The notes beneath the pieces were generated by a model. That model searched no databases. It saw only the letters and a program-made list of their open reading frames with translations, and was not told the origin of the DNA. The position numbers were made by a program, and so were the translations under genes. DNA of 64,000 nt from Metabacillus schmidteae (GTDB lineage Bacteria; Bacillota; Bacilli; Bacillales; Bacillaceae), in NCBI RefSeq assembly GCF_903166545.1, contig NZ_CAESCH010000001.1, forward strand, positions 3,724,001 to 3,788,000, read 5' to 3'. Below, in pieces: positions 10,485-20,087 of the stretch (positions are counted from its first letter, which is position 1; the number at the start of each line of letters is the position of its first letter).

Positions 10485-12107
10485 TTATTCTTTGTCTTTT
10501 TGATCTTTTGGTACATTAAGTGGCGTACCGTCTACAACGATCTCCATCTCTTTTGCTAATCCATACCAATTTTTATTCGTATGCCCTGCAATTAAAATTT
10601 CATCATCATATCGTTGGATCCATATGCGACGGTGATTCCAATACATCCCTTGGATAACCCCTATCATAAAAATAGCTCCACCTAAACCAAGAATCCATAA
10701 AGTTAAATCTTTTCTCACAGTTAATGCTGTTAAGTCTTTTGTTTCAATTCCTTCAAACTTCATCTTATATTTATTTTCACCTGACGGCTCAATTGTTTGC
10801 TGAATTGCAACAAAGCTTGATTCACCTTCTGGAGTTTGTGGTGTATACATTTTGAAAACAAATGCAGGATTATCAGGAATCCTGGTTTTTGTCGCTGGAA
10901 CACCTTCTTCATCAAAATAAAAATCTGGTAAATATGTGGCTATTTCTATTCGATATCCATTTCCAAGATCATATTCTTTTTTTGGATCTAAAAGATCGAC
11001 CTCAATTTGACCAAAGCTTTCTTCCGTTTCCTTATCTATTAAACTAAACTTCATTTTGTTTAATTCATTTAATTTATAATCCACTTGATATAGCGAAAAG
11101 GAATCAAATTTTAACGGCTCATTTACCCTAATTTCCTCGCCCTTTACTTTGGTTAATTCAGGCTCAGCTCCGTGAACAATTTCCCCTTCCCTTTCATAGA
11201 GAACAACATTTGATTGGAAGTTTTTCACAACGCTTCCATCACCTACTCTGGTGATCGCTTCTTCAAATACTTCGGATTCTTTATCTTTTTCATACACTTC
11301 CATAATAAAGTCTTTATTTTCTAAATAATAGCGTCCTTCCGTACCTGGGATAACGGCTGTTTCTCCTTCTCTTACCCAAAGCACTTCATCGACATACATG
11401 CCTGGTACAAACCTTAGCATAGCCCCAATTAAAAAGATAATAAGTCCACAATGATTCACATATGGGCCCCATCTAGAAAATCGACCTTTTTCCGCCAACA
11501 AATTCCCATTCTCTTCCCGCACATTATAACGCCGGGCTGTAAGATGTTTTTTTACTAGTTCAATATCATACCCGCTTGTTTTAGTTGAACTATATAATCG
11601 CTGACGTTTCATAAACGTATGGTGTCTTGACACACCTTGCTTTTTTAATGCTCTATGTAAAGGCACAAATCGATCAAGACTTGCAATCACAAGAGAAATA
11701 CCAATGGAAGCAACTAAAATCATATACCACCAAGAGCCGTATAAGTTATGAAAACCTAGCTCATAATATAGTTGACCGAGAAATCCATATTCATCTTTAT
11801 AAAATTGACTTGCTGTCACAGAAGGTGGAATATACATTTCCTGTGGAAAAACGGTTCCTAATGCCGAAGCAAGTAAAGTTAAGAATATCAACCATACACC
11901 GACTTTTACTGATGAAAAGAAATTCCATATTTTATCGACAAAGGTTCTCTTATACGTTTGAGAGCGTCTGGCAGAACCTTCGTATTTCATATCCAATAAG
12001 TTTTTTGTATCTTTTTTCTCTTTTTCACTTATCGGCTTTCCACATGATCCACATAAAATTGTACCTTCCGGATTTGCATGACCACACTCACAATTTACCT
12101 TATTCAT
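10485..12107 (-). CDS. resB: ResB (Ccs1-type) cytochrome c biogenesis protein
   Basis: 540 residues. The N-terminus carries a short zinc-ribbon-like pair of CxC/CxxC motifs (CECGHANPEGTILCGSC). Three transmembrane helices lie in the first 240 residues, then a large extracytoplasmic domain, then a last membrane helix near residue 465. It is the ResC partner in System II cytochrome c maturation. Located between resA and resC as in B. subtilis. Confidence 0.96.
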   Translation of the reverse strand: MNKVNCECGHANPEGTILCGSCGKPISEKEKKDTKNLLDMKYEGSARRSQTYKRTFVDKIWNFFSSVKVGVWLIFLTLLASALGTVFPQEMYIPPSVTASQFYKDEYGFLGQLYYELGFHNLYGSWWYMILVASIGISLVIASLDRFVPLHRALKKQGVSRHHTFMKRQRLYSSTKTSGYDIELVKKHLTARRYNVREENGNLLAEKGRFSRWGPYVNHCGLIIFLIGAMLRFVPGMYVDEVLWVREGETAVIPGTEGRYYLENKDFIMEVYEKDKESEVFEEAITRVGDGSVVKNFQSNVVLYEREGEIVHGAEPELTKVKGEEIRVNEPLKFDSFSLYQVDYKLNELNKMKFSLIDKETEESFGQIEVDLLDPKKEYDLGNGYRIEIATYLPDFYFDEEGVPATKTRIPDNPAFVFKMYTPQTPEGESSFVAIQQTIEPSGENKYKMKFEGIETKDLTALTVRKDLTLWILGLGGAIFMIGVIQGMYWNHRRIWIQRYDDEILIAGHTNKNWYGLAKEMEIVVDGTPLNVPKDQKDKE

Positions 12108-12124
12108 GCTGAAAACTCCCCATA

Positions 12125-12646
12125 TTAAGGTTTAATCTGTTCCATATAATCTCTAATCATTCTCTCTGTTAAGGTACCTGAGGTAATGTCAACAACCTTC
12201 CCTTCAGGATTGATCAGAAAGGTCGTCGGCAATGGGCCGACTCCGTAAGCGTTTAAAACTTGACGATCCTTATCTAGGGGTATTGGAAACGTTAAATCAT
12301 GTTTATCTACGAAGCTTTGAACAGCAATATTCGATTCAGCAATATTGACGGCCAAAACCTCAACACCTTGATTTTTGTAGTATTCGTACTGATTGTCCAT
12401 ATATGGCATTTCCCGTTCACAAGGCTCACACCAAGTGCCCCAAAAATTCAAGAAAACGCCTTTTCCCTTATAGTCAGAAAGTTGATGTTCATTTCCTTCT
12501 AAATCAGTTAAAACAAAATCTGGAGCCTTTGACCCTACTTTCACCTTTTCCTTACTAACAAAAAAATTTGAATAAAGCGTATATCCCAATGCACCAATTA
12601 ACAAAATTAATATGATAGAGCGCATAAGTAAACGGTTTTTTTTCAT
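12125..12646 (-). CDS. resA: ResA, membrane-anchored thiol-disulfide oxidoreductase
   Basis: 173 residues. An N-terminal membrane anchor (about 8-30) is followed by a thioredoxin fold. The active site is [13 protein letters not shown] (C73-x-x-C76), the CEPC motif used by ResA to reduce the haem-binding CXXCH cysteines of apocytochrome c. The cis-proline loop GPLPTTFLI is present. First gene of resABC; SD GGGGAG. An extended -10 element lies 36-44 bases upstream. Confidence 0.96.
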   Translation of the reverse strand: MKKNRLLMRSIILILLIGALGYTLYSNFFVSKEKVKVGSKAPDFVLTDLEGNEHQLSDYKGKGVFLNFWGTWCEPCEREMPYMDNQYEYYKNQGVEVLAVNIAESNIAVQSFVDKHDLTFPIPLDKDRQVLNAYGVGPLPTTFLINPEGKVVDITSGTLTERMIRDYMEQIKP

Positions 12647-12681
12647 TTACATACTCCCCTACTCCTTGAACATTCTAGGTC

Positions 12682-12690
12682 ATTATAACA
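12682..12690 (-). promoter_or_regulatory. Extended -10 element before resA
   Basis: Minus strand TGTTATAAT, an extended -10 (TGN-TATAAT). No good -35, consistent with an activator-dependent promoter. An ATACCAGGTAT palindrome lies just upstream. ResD dependence is inference. Confidence 0.45.
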
Positions 12691-12740
12691 CTATCCAAAT
12701 ACCTGGTATAATCTATATTTTGAAGTTTATGTGAAAATTA

Positions 12741-13472
12741 CTAAGCCTGTTTCCCATGTTGTGCAAGGGCCCTAAGTTGCTTTACTTCATGTGGTGTTAG
12801 TTCTCTGGAATCACCTGTAGCTAATCCATTCAAGTTAAGGAATGCGAATTTTTCCCTTTTCAGCTTTACAACCTGATGTCCTATTGCTTCCAACATGCGT
12901 CGAACTTGACGATTACGCCCTTCATGGATCTTTAATTCAATGATGCACGTTTGTTTCTTTTTATCTATCGACAAAACCTTAACTTGTGCAGGAGATGTTT
13001 TCCCGTCTTCAAGTTGTATTCCTCGTTCCAATTGCTTAATCTTCTCTCTGGCTGGAATTCCTTTTACCTTTGCTACATAAGATTTTTCTACTTCATAGCG
13101 TGGATGCATGAGAATATTCGCGAATTCACCATCATTAGTTAATAAAAGAATACCTGATGTATCATAATCCAGCCTGCCAATAGGATAAATTCTTTGTTTT
13201 ATATATGGAAAAAAGTCAGTAACAACCTTTCTACCTTTATCATCCTTTACAGCAGAAATAACACCTGTTGGTTTATATAAAAGCAAATAGACAGGTTCTT
13301 CTCGTTCAAGCGGAATCCCTTCGACTTCAACACGATCCTGATCCGTTACTTTTATACCCAATTCTTTTACCACTTTTCCGTTCACTTTTACTTTTCCATC
13401 TACTATTAATTCCTCTGCTTTTCGTCTAGAAGCTATACCAGCATGAGCAATTACTTTTTGTAAGCGTTCCAT
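12741..13472 (-). CDS. rluB: 23S rRNA pseudouridine synthase RluB
   Basis: 243 residues. The N-terminal S4 RNA-binding domain (about 1-60, GIASRRKAEELI) precedes a pseudouridine synthase domain with the catalytic-aspartate motif GRLDYDTSGILLLTNDG. It converts a helix 89-90 region uridine (position 2605 in E. coli numbering) to pseudouridine. The ATG at 13472 is preceded by GAGGTGA with 5-base spacing; an upstream in-frame GTG would overlap this SD. Sits between spmB and resA as in B. subtilis. Confidence 0.93.
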   Translation of the reverse strand: MERLQKVIAHAGIASRRKAEELIVDGKVKVNGKVVKELGIKVTDQDRVEVEGIPLEREEPVYLLLYKPTGVISAVKDDKGRKVVTDFFPYIKQRIYPIGRLDYDTSGILLLTNDGEFANILMHPRYEVEKSYVAKVKGIPAREKIKQLERGIQLEDGKTSPAQVKVLSIDKKKQTCIIELKIHEGRNRQVRRMLEAIGHQVVKLKREKFAFLNLNGLATGDSRELTPHEVKQLRALAQHGKQA

Positions 13473-13626
13473 CTCGTTCACCTCGATAACATATTACTGC
13501 TTTCTCTTTTTTTTCACAAGTATCGACATTAAAATTCTAATTTTGTTTGTCAAAATGTGCTTAACCATCATACCATAATTATTTAAGATGTTGTAATCGT
13601 GGTAGTATCCAATTGCCTAATACAAT

Positions 13627-13654
13627 AAAAAAAACTTGGTATCAACCAAGTTTT
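13627..13654 (-). terminator. Terminator of dacB-spmA-spmB
   Basis: Stem AAAAACTTGGT / ACCAAGTTTTT with loop ATCA, A- and T-flanked, so active in either direction. It lies 11 bases after the spmB stop. Confidence 0.85.
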
Positions 13655-13665
13655 TAGTGGATTTA

Positions 13666-14196
13666 TTATGAAAACATAATTGTGACAATAACAATTGCTG
13701 CAATAATGCCTACTAAATCAGCTAATAAGCCTACCTTTAGAGCATCTCCCATTTTTCTTATCCCTACTGCTCCAAAATATACTGTTAAAACATATAAAGT
13801 AGTATCTGTACTGCCTTGCATTGTTGCAGCCAGCATACCTATAAAGGAATCCGGCCCATATGTTGAAATAATATCAGATGTTAATCCTAACGCAGCGGTC
13901 CCTGAGATTGGCCGGATAAATGCCAATGGTACAATTTCAGCAGGAATATTTAAAACTTCCAGTGCCGGTTTCATAAAATTCATTAAAAACTCTAACGCTC
14001 CAGATGCACGGAAAACAGAAACAGCCACTAACATACCGACTAAATAAGGAATGATTGAAAATGAAATGGTGATTCCTTCCTTACCACCTTCTACGAAGGC
14101 TTCATAGGTCGGTACTTTTTTTACAGTTCCATAAATTAAGATAAAACCAATGATTACCGGAATGATCCATAATGATATTGCTCCAATAAGTCCCAT
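13666..14196 (-). CDS. spmB: Spore maturation protein SpmB
   Basis: 176 residues, very hydrophobic with several membrane helices and the conserved segment TYEAFVEGGKEGI. With SpmA it is needed for full dehydration of the spore core and heat resistance. The start chosen is ATG 14196 with SD AAAGGTGA at 6-base spacing. An in-frame TTG two codons upstream overlaps the spmA stop. Co-transcribed with dacB and spmA. Confidence 0.93.
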   Translation of the reverse strand: MGLIGAISLWIIPVIIGFILIYGTVKKVPTYEAFVEGGKEGITISFSIIPYLVGMLVAVSVFRASGALEFLMNFMKPALEVLNIPAEIVPLAFIRPISGTAALGLTSDIISTYGPDSFIGMLAATMQGSTDTTLYVLTVYFGAVGIRKMGDALKVGLLADLVGIIAAIVIVTIMFS

Positions 14197-14198
14197 AG

Positions 14199-14789
14199 TC
14201 AATCACCTTTTCTCTTTCTCCTATAATAAAAGAAACGATCTATAAGAATAGCTCCCAAAGTTGAAAGGAATGTTGCAATCAATGTAGGGCCAACGATACT
14301 AGTAGGTGATGATGATCCATAGGTCATCATTATTGCAATAACCGTAGTAGGAATTAGCGTTAGACTTGAAGTATTTATGGCTAAGAAAGTAATCATGGAT
14401 CTACTTGCTTTATCAGATCCGCCATTTAATACTTTTAACTGTTCCATAGCTTTAATGCCTAGAGGTGTAGCTGCATTTCCCAAGCCGAAAAGATTTGCCA
14501 TCATATTTGAAAGCATGTACCCCATTGCAGGATGTTCAGGCGGCACATCAGGAAATAACCTTGATACAATTGGTTTAAATAAATTCCCCAACTTCTCCAG
14601 CAATCCAGCCTCTTCTGCAACCTTCATCAATCCAAGCCAAAAAACTAAAACGCTAATAAATCCGATTGCAATTGTAACAGCTTCTTTCCCGCCTTTAAAT
14701 ATGGCCTCATTTACTTCATCCATTGTTCCATTAAACATCGCAAACACAATACCAATAACGGTTAACATCACCCAAATGATATTAACCAT
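14199..14789 (-). CDS. spmA: Spore maturation protein SpmA
   Basis: 196 residues, polytopic membrane protein of the nucleoside-recognition (Gate) type. It contains [20 protein letters not shown], which is characteristic of SpmA. Partner of SpmB in spore core dehydration. Its start lies inside the last codons of dacB (8-base overlap) and its end abuts spmB, indicating one operon. Confidence 0.94.
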   Translation of the reverse strand: MVNIIWVMLTVIGIVFAMFNGTMDEVNEAIFKGGKEAVTIAIGFISVLVFWLGLMKVAEEAGLLEKLGNLFKPIVSRLFPDVPPEHPAMGYMLSNMMANLFGLGNAATPLGIKAMEQLKVLNGGSDKASRSMITFLAINTSSLTLIPTTVIAIMMTYGSSSPTSIVGPTLIATFLSTLGAILIDRFFYYRRKRKGD

Positions 14790-15933
14790 AACGATTTACC
14801 CCCATTGATGCAAAAAAGATATTTTTAAATATGTTCCAGAACGACCCTTTTGGTTTTTCAACATTTCCGTTGTCAAAGTATATAGGAATATTGGCTATGG
14901 ACTTTTCTTCAATCTTAATTGACATTTCACCAACAACATTCGGTACCTTTTCAACATCTTCCCAATCTTTTTGTGGTTCCTGTAAAGAAATATTAATTCT
15001 TACTTTTTCCTGTTCTTCCTTATTTAAGGGATAAAGAACATTGCGATCGATGAATACATGTTTTTTATAAAATTCATGATCAATACCATCCAGTGTTCCT
15101 TCATTTTTCAATTTGACCAGGTCATAATGATTGAAAGCATAATTGTGCAAGTTCATATGATCATCCCAATCATCTGGATCATTTAACGTGACAACAATGG
15201 TATCAAATCCATCTTTTGATGCAGTTGAAACTAATGTTCTTTTGGCTCTAACAGTATAGCCTGTTTTTCCACCAGTACTATATTCATAAAGTGTTGTCAA
15301 AAGTTTGTTCTTATTATGCCAAACTCTGTCCCATTTTTCGTTAGGGTTTGGCGCCCGGTGTGTTTCAGTTCCAGAAATTTTTTGGTAGGTTTTATTTTGC
15401 ATGGCATACTGTGTTAATATGGCCATATCATAGGCAGTTGAATAATGATTTTCATGATCATCTAATCCATGAGGGTTTGCAAACATCGTGTTTGTCATTC
15501 CAATTTCTTCTGCCTTTTGATTCATCATTAATACAAATCCTTCCAGACTACCTCCAACATGTTCGGCAATGGCTACAGCTGCATCATTTCCAGACCTAAG
15601 CATTAGTCCATAGACTAAGTCCTCTAGTTTAATCTTTTCCCCTTTTTGTAAATAAATCGAAGATCCCTCCGCTTGAAGCGCTCTCTCACTTACTGCGACC
15701 ATTTCATTTAACTTACCAGATTCAATTGCAAGAATTGCGGTCATTATTTTCGTGATACTTGCAATTCTCATTTTCTGATGTGCCTGTTTTTCATATAACA
15801 CCCTTCCAGACTCTTGATCTATTAGAATGGCTGCTTGAGCACTTACACCAATAGCAGAGGTCTGCGTAAGATTACAGCAAAGTAATAAGATCATAATGAT
15901 AATCCCTGTTGTCACTTTCTTCATGTGCAGCAT
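14782..15933 (-). CDS. dacB: D-alanyl-D-alanine carboxypeptidase DacB (PBP5*)
   Basis: 383 residues. Signal peptide about 5-27. The penicillin-binding serine peptidase motifs are complete: SxxK as S59-I-T-K62, SGN at 114-116 and KTG at 223-225. It trims cortex peptidoglycan in the mother cell and limits cross-linking, matching its operon with spmA and spmB. A SigE-type promoter lies 37-64 bases upstream. The N-terminal ATG is retained because the next in-frame ATG has no SD. Confidence 0.94.
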   Translation of the reverse strand: MLHMKKVTTGIIIMILLLCCNLTQTSAIGVSAQAAILIDQESGRVLYEKQAHQKMRIASITKIMTAILAIESGKLNEMVAVSERALQAEGSSIYLQKGEKIKLEDLVYGLMLRSGNDAAVAIAEHVGGSLEGFVLMMNQKAEEIGMTNTMFANPHGLDDHENHYSTAYDMAILTQYAMQNKTYQKISGTETHRAPNPNEKWDRVWHNKNKLLTTLYEYSTGGKTGYTVRAKRTLVSTASKDGFDTIVVTLNDPDDWDDHMNLHNYAFNHYDLVKLKNEGTLDGIDHEFYKKHVFIDRNVLYPLNKEEQEKVRINISLQEPQKDWEDVEKVPNVVGEMSIKIEEKSIANIPIYFDNGNVEKPKGSFWNIFKNIFFASMGVNRYG

Positions 15934-15969
15934 AAAGCATCCACGTCCCTTACTCGTTCGTTTTGTACA

Positions 15970-15997
15970 AGTTTATGCACGTGGACAAAGCTTATGA
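15970..15997 (-). promoter_or_regulatory. SigE-type promoter for dacB-spmA-spmB
   Basis: Minus strand TCATAAG, 13-base spacer, CATAAACT, close to the SigE consensus (TCATATT / CATACAAT). SigE control of dacB is known in B. subtilis. Confidence 0.6.
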
Positions 15998-16005
15998 ATG
16001 AAAAA

Positions 16006-16473
16006 TTAAAATTGTGACTGTACCCTGTGCTCCATTTGTTCACGTATCATTTGAAATTCTAATTCTATCGAATAAATAAATGAAACATATGTAGGAGGGA
16101 CAGCTTTTCTAAATACTATACAGTGTTCATCCGAATAGGAACTTCGACTATTTTCATACCATACATCATTTTTGGGATGAAAAAACCTTTCAATACATTG
16201 ACAATAAACCTTATCCAGCACATGTTTCATATATTCTTCATCAGTTGACTTTTTTTTGAGAATACTATTACATGCTTCAAGTCCTTCCTCACAAAAAACT
16301 AATAATCTCCGGGTTGTTTTTAATAACTCTAGAAGATATTCATGATCAAATATTCCTTCTTGTCCTAGGGAATGTATCGTAATCGAATTTACATATTCAG
16401 TTAGCTGCTCGACAATGTTCTCTAAGAAAGCGGCTACTTTTTTCGTTTCAACTCTTAATAATATCGCTGTCAT
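16006..16473 (-). CDS. ypuI: YpuI-family protein (DUF3907), function unknown
   Basis: 155 residues, soluble, no signal peptide or membrane helix. It contains RLLVFCEEGLEACNSIL and the segment FFHPKNDVWYENSRSSY, and sits between dacB and scpB as ypuI does in B. subtilis. Somewhat shorter than the B. subtilis protein. SD GAGGTG. No enzyme motif is recognised. Confidence 0.8.
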   Translation of the reverse strand: MTAILLRVETKKVAAFLENIVEQLTEYVNSITIHSLGQEGIFDHEYLLELLKTTRRLLVFCEEGLEACNSILKKKSTDEEYMKHVLDKVYCQCIERFFHPKNDVWYENSRSSYSDEHCIVFRKAVPPTYVSFIYSIELEFQMIREQMEHRVQSQF

Positions 16474-16576
16474 TCATCATACACCTCTTCAAGATTTAGT
16501 TAATAAAAGGACCTATTAACAATTTACTTTAATATGACTAAAAGCCTTTATATACACTACATCATATTGTCTTTTC

Positions 16577-16618
16577 AAAAAAAAAAGACTGACCTAAAAA
16601 TATTTTTTCAGGTCAGTC
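16577..16618 (-). terminator. Terminator of scpA-scpB
   Basis: Stem GACTGACCT / AGGTCAGTC, followed by ten Ts on the minus strand, directly after the scpB stop. Confidence 0.9.
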
Positions 16619-16622
16619 AAAA

Positions 16623-17219
16623 TTAGTTCAAATCTTCCAGTGTTTCGTTAAACTTTTCAAAGAAAAGATCAGCTTCTTCTTGTTCAAATTCATTATCAGC
16701 TTTTTCCGGAAGTGGCGGAAGTTCTTTTATCGATTTAAGCCCAAAATATTCCAGAAATTCCTTGGTTGTTCCATACAATATTGCACGGCCTGTTCCCTCG
16801 GCCCTTCCAACTTCTTTAATAAGTATTTTTGATACAAGTGTTTGAATCGGTCTTTCTGTTTTCACACCGCGAATTTCTTCAATTTCTGCTCTTGTAATAG
16901 GCTGTTTATATGCAACAATAGCTAATGTTTCCAATGCAGCCTGTGAAAGTGAGCCACTCCCAGGTGATTCAACTAATTTCTTTAAATATGCTGCATGCTC
17001 TTTTTTTGTTGTCAGTTGATATTGACCGGCAACCTCTACTAGCTCAATTCCCCTGTCATTCTGTTTATAATTTTCCGCTAGCTCTTTCATAATAGCAACG
17101 ACTTCCTGCTCTTCAACCTCTAAAACCATTATTAATTGTTTAAGGGAAAGACCCTCGTCACCTGAGGCAAATAATAATGCTTCTACGATTGAATTCCACT
17201 CAATCACACCTAAGGTCAT
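16623..17219 (-). CDS. scpB: Segregation and condensation protein ScpB
   Basis: 198 residues with two winged-helix domains and the conserved segment [23 protein letters not shown]. Kleisin-associated subunit of the Smc-ScpAB condensin that compacts and segregates the nucleoid. Its ATG immediately follows the scpA TAG, with SD GGGAGTGA inside the scpA end. The acidic C-terminal tail ([21 protein letters not shown] region) is typical. Confidence 0.95.
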   Translation of the reverse strand: MTLGVIEWNSIVEALLFASGDEGLSLKQLIMVLEVEEQEVVAIMKELAENYKQNDRGIELVEVAGQYQLTTKKEHAAYLKKLVESPGSGSLSQAALETLAIVAYKQPITRAEIEEIRGVKTERPIQTLVSKILIKEVGRAEGTGRAILYGTTKEFLEYFGLKSIKELPPLPEKADNEFEQEEADLFFEKFNETLEDLN

Positions 17220-17966
17220 CTAAGATTCACTCCCCATAACATAAATATCTGAAAAATTGTTTTCTTGCTCAATAACTATTGAACGTGTTTTCATTAGCTC
17301 TAATATGGCTAAAAAAGTCACAACTAAGTGCTCTTTAATATTAGAAGGAAACAAATCATGAAATTTCCTCCTGCCTGGTCTTGACTTTAAGTCAGCTAAT
17401 ATTTCTTCCATTCTTTTTTCAATTGGAATTTCTTGACGCGCTATTTTGGTTTGTACCGGCTTTTGAATTTTCTTTCTCCGCAACATTTTCTGAAAAGCGC
17501 CTAACATATCATAAATGGTAACATTTAAGGAATCTATTTGTGTTGTTGATTCTGTTACAAATTCACTTAAATCACTTGGTGCCTTAGTATAAACGTGAGA
17601 ACGATCTTCTTCAAGTGTCCTAAGGTCATCTGCCGCTTCTTTAAATCTACGGTACTCAATTAACCGTCTCATTAACTCATCACGTGGATCTTCCTCAGGT
17701 TCTTCTCCATATTCGTCTTCAAATAAGTCTTCTTCTTGTTTCGGGAGCAACATTCTACTTTTTATTGACAGTAATGTCGCTGCCATAACTAAATATTCAG
17801 AAGCAATATCAAGATGAAGCTCTTGCATTGTATGAATATATAGCATATATTGCTCTGTTATTTCTGAGACAGGAATATCGTATATATCAATTTCTAATCG
17901 GTTTATTAAATGAAGTAATAAATCTAAAGGTCCTTCAAAAGCGTCTATTTTTACATGATATTGCAA
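17220..17966 (-). CDS. scpA: Segregation and condensation protein ScpA (kleisin)
   Basis: 248 residues. The N-terminal kleisin motif [12 protein letters not shown], an acidic middle region (about 85-105) and a C-terminal winged helix that binds the Smc head are all visible. Forms the bridging subunit of the Smc-ScpAB complex. First gene of the scpAB pair; the upstream 200 bases also hold the divergent SigK-type promoter of a small spore gene. Confidence 0.96.
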   Translation of the reverse strand: MQYHVKIDAFEGPLDLLLHLINRLEIDIYDIPVSEITEQYMLYIHTMQELHLDIASEYLVMAATLLSIKSRMLLPKQEEDLFEDEYGEEPEEDPRDELMRRLIEYRRFKEAADDLRTLEEDRSHVYTKAPSDLSEFVTESTTQIDSLNVTIYDMLGAFQKMLRRKKIQKPVQTKIARQEIPIEKRMEEILADLKSRPGRRKFHDLFPSNIKEHLVVTFLAILELMKTRSIVIEQENNFSDIYVMGSES

Positions 17967-18096
17967 ATTCTATCCCACCAATCTTACTACTTGCCACCAT
18001 ATAGTATAGAGTATTTTCTTAACATGTCCAATAATTATTTCTTTGGCAAACACTTTTAAAATACCTAAAAACTTTAAAAGCTGGACTCCTGCCTAT

Positions 18097-18123
18097 ACAA
18101 TTTCAACTTTCACTCATATATTA
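18097..18123 (+). promoter_or_regulatory. SigK-type promoter for the YjcZ-like peptide gene
   Basis: AC, 16-base spacer, CATATATTA, matching the SigK pattern (AC-N16/17-CATANNNTA). A SigE reading of CATATATT is also possible. The start site would be near 18130, about 33 bases before the ATG. Confidence 0.55.
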
Positions 18124-18162
18124 CAAGTGTATAAAAGCTAAACTTGAAGGAGGATTCAAAAC

Positions 18163-18255
18163 ATGGGTGATCAAGGTTATAATTACGGTGCAGGGTTTGC
18201 GTTAATTGTTGTATTGTTTATCTTATTAATTATCGTTGGTGCTGCTTGGTTATAA
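18163..18255 (+). CDS. YjcZ-family sporulation peptide
   Basis: 30 residues: a short polar glycine/tyrosine-rich head (MGDQGYNYGAG) and one transmembrane helix of about 19 residues ending in GAAWL. This is the pattern of the YjcZ family of Bacillus sporulation peptides. SD AAGGAGGA at 8-base spacing. It is flanked by a late mother-cell-type promoter and its own terminator, so it is a monocistronic spore gene. The biochemical role is unknown for the family. Confidence 0.85.
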   Translation: MGDQGYNYGAGFALIVVLFILLIIVGAAWL

Positions 18256-18265
18256 TTTGATAAAA

Positions 18266-18302
18266 GAGGTTGCTGGATTCTCAGCAACCTCAAAATTTTT
18301 TA
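18266..18302 (+). terminator. Terminator of the YjcZ-like gene
   Basis: Stem GAGGTTGCTG / CAGCAACCTC, loop GATTCT, then AAAATTTTTT. Confidence 0.9.
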
Positions 18303-18380
18303 TTGCTTTTTCAAATTGAGAATGTTGTTTTATGGTACACTGTCATTAAAAATTTATTGAATTGAAGGTGTTATCATACA

Positions 18381-18926
18381 ATGTTTGATCGTGCATATAT
18401 TGATTACCTCTTGCATTTTCATTGTGATCGAGATTATTTTGAATGCCATGAAGTGCTTGAAGAACACTGGAAAAAGGATGTACTTAAGGATAGAAAGAAA
18501 TACTGGGTTGGGTTAATTCAAATCGCTGTTGCGCTTTACCATCATAGAAGAGGAAATTTTAGCGGAGCTTTAAAAATGATTTCTAACGCTATAGGTATTA
18601 TAGAAAGTGAACGAGACCATATCGAAAAGTTAGGTTTACATAGTGATCTGCTAATGAAGTTACTCGTTAAGAGAAAAAATGAAATTCAACATCAACGACC
18701 ATATACAAGCATCGACCTTCCGATCAAAAATAAAGAATTAATGAAAGAATGCCTTTCAATTTGCAAAAATGAAGGAATAGAATGGGGAGCTGAGAGTAAT
18801 TTAACAGATAAAGAGCTTATTCATAGACATAAAAGACGGGATAGAACAGACGTCATTGAAGAGCGTTTATTTCAATTAGAAAAAAGAAAAGTGGAAAGGT
18901 CTCATAAAAATAACATGGAATCCTAA
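18381..18926 (+). CDS. ypuF: YpuF-type DUF309 protein
   Basis: 181 residues. The DUF309 core is at the N-terminus: YFECHEVLEEHWK followed by GLIQIAVALYHHRRGN, a small helical bundle with conserved His, Glu and Trp. Position near scpA and the rib operon matches B. subtilis ypuF. Metal binding through the FECHE and YHHRRGN residues is plausible but unproven. The C-terminal 60 residues are basic and poorly conserved in character. Confidence 0.85.
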   Translation: MFDRAYIDYLLHFHCDRDYFECHEVLEEHWKKDVLKDRKKYWVGLIQIAVALYHHRRGNFSGALKMISNAIGIIESERDHIEKLGLHSDLLMKLLVKRKNEIQHQRPYTSIDLPIKNKELMKECLSICKNEGIEWGAESNLTDKELIHRHKRRDRTDVIEERLFQLEKRKVERSHKNNMES

Positions 18927-18930
18927 TAGG

Positions 18931-19015
18931 TAAGGGTCAGTCTTCAATAATTTTTCTAACGCCACCTTAGTAAGATCGATAGGAAGCGTAAATTTATTAT
19001 GAAGTCTGACCCTTA
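18931..19015. repeat. REP-like inverted repeat between ypuF and ribT
   Basis: A 20-base arm beginning TAAGGGTCAG (18931-18950) is mirrored by an arm ending CTGACCCTTA (to 19015) with a single internal mismatch and a 2-base insertion. About 43 bases lie between. It could act as the terminator of ypuF, but the GGGTCAG/CTGACCC termini resemble small palindromic mobile repeats. Confidence 0.55.
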
Positions 19016-19028
19016 AATTTTAAAATTA

Positions 19029-19391
<363 letters not shown>

Positions 19392-19600
19392 TCATTAACG
19401 AATTAGCTTTCAAAATGAAAGCAAAGTGTTTGAAACCGTACAAAATCAGTTTTTATTAGCCATGCTTTAGCAGGTGTCACTAATTAACTACAGACATAAC
19501 AAAAGTAAAATACAACTATATATATGATTCAAATTAATCAATTGTTACTCAATCATTATATACAGTTTTTCGACGATTTTAAACACCTTTTTTGGAAAAA

Positions 19601-20065
19601 TTAATCAAGAGCCTTTAATAAGTTACCCATTTCAATTGCAGTAACAGCAGCTTCATAGCCTTTATTACCTGCTTTCGTTCCTGCTCTTTCGACAGCTTGC
19701 TCAATCGATTCAGTTGTTAGAACACCGAAAATAACCGGTACACCTGTTGTTAGAGAAGCTTGTGAAACTCCTTTTGCTGCTTCATTACAAACATAATCAT
19801 AGTGAGTTGTAGCACCACGAATCACAGTACCCAGAGTGATAACCGCATCATATTTTCCTGATTCAGCTAATTTTTTTGAAACTAAAGGTAATTCAAATGC
19901 ACCTGGAACCCAAGCAACAGTTACATCTGATTCTTCGACGCCATGTCTTTTCAAAGCATCTTCTGCTCCTCCTAATAGCTTAGAAGTAATAAACTCATTA
20001 AAACGTGCTACTACAATTGCAACTTTCAATCCACTTCCAATTAAATGTCCTTCAAATGTTTTCAT
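19601..20065 (-). CDS. ribH: 6,7-dimethyl-8-ribityllumazine synthase
   Basis: 154 residues. The lumazine synthase motifs are present: NEFIT near residue 25, PGAFELP around 55 and [14 protein letters not shown] with the catalytic histidine. Condenses the ribityl pyrimidinedione with dihydroxybutanone phosphate; the enzyme assembles into a 60-mer capsid that houses RibE. It follows ribBA with a 22-base gap. Confidence 0.97.
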   Translation of the reverse strand: MKTFEGHLIGSGLKVAIVVARFNEFITSKLLGGAEDALKRHGVEESDVTVAWVPGAFELPLVSKKLAESGKYDAVITLGTVIRGATTHYDYVCNEAAKGVSQASLTTGVPVIFGVLTTESIEQAVERAGTKAGNKGYEAAVTAIEMGNLLKALD

Positions 20066-20087
20066 TATTATTCCTCCAACTTTCGAT

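Noticed and set aside
11627..12112. 161-codon open frame on the plus strand across resB
   Set aside because: It is antisense to the conserved resB N-terminus, has no family resemblance or SD, and is best explained as a shadow frame.
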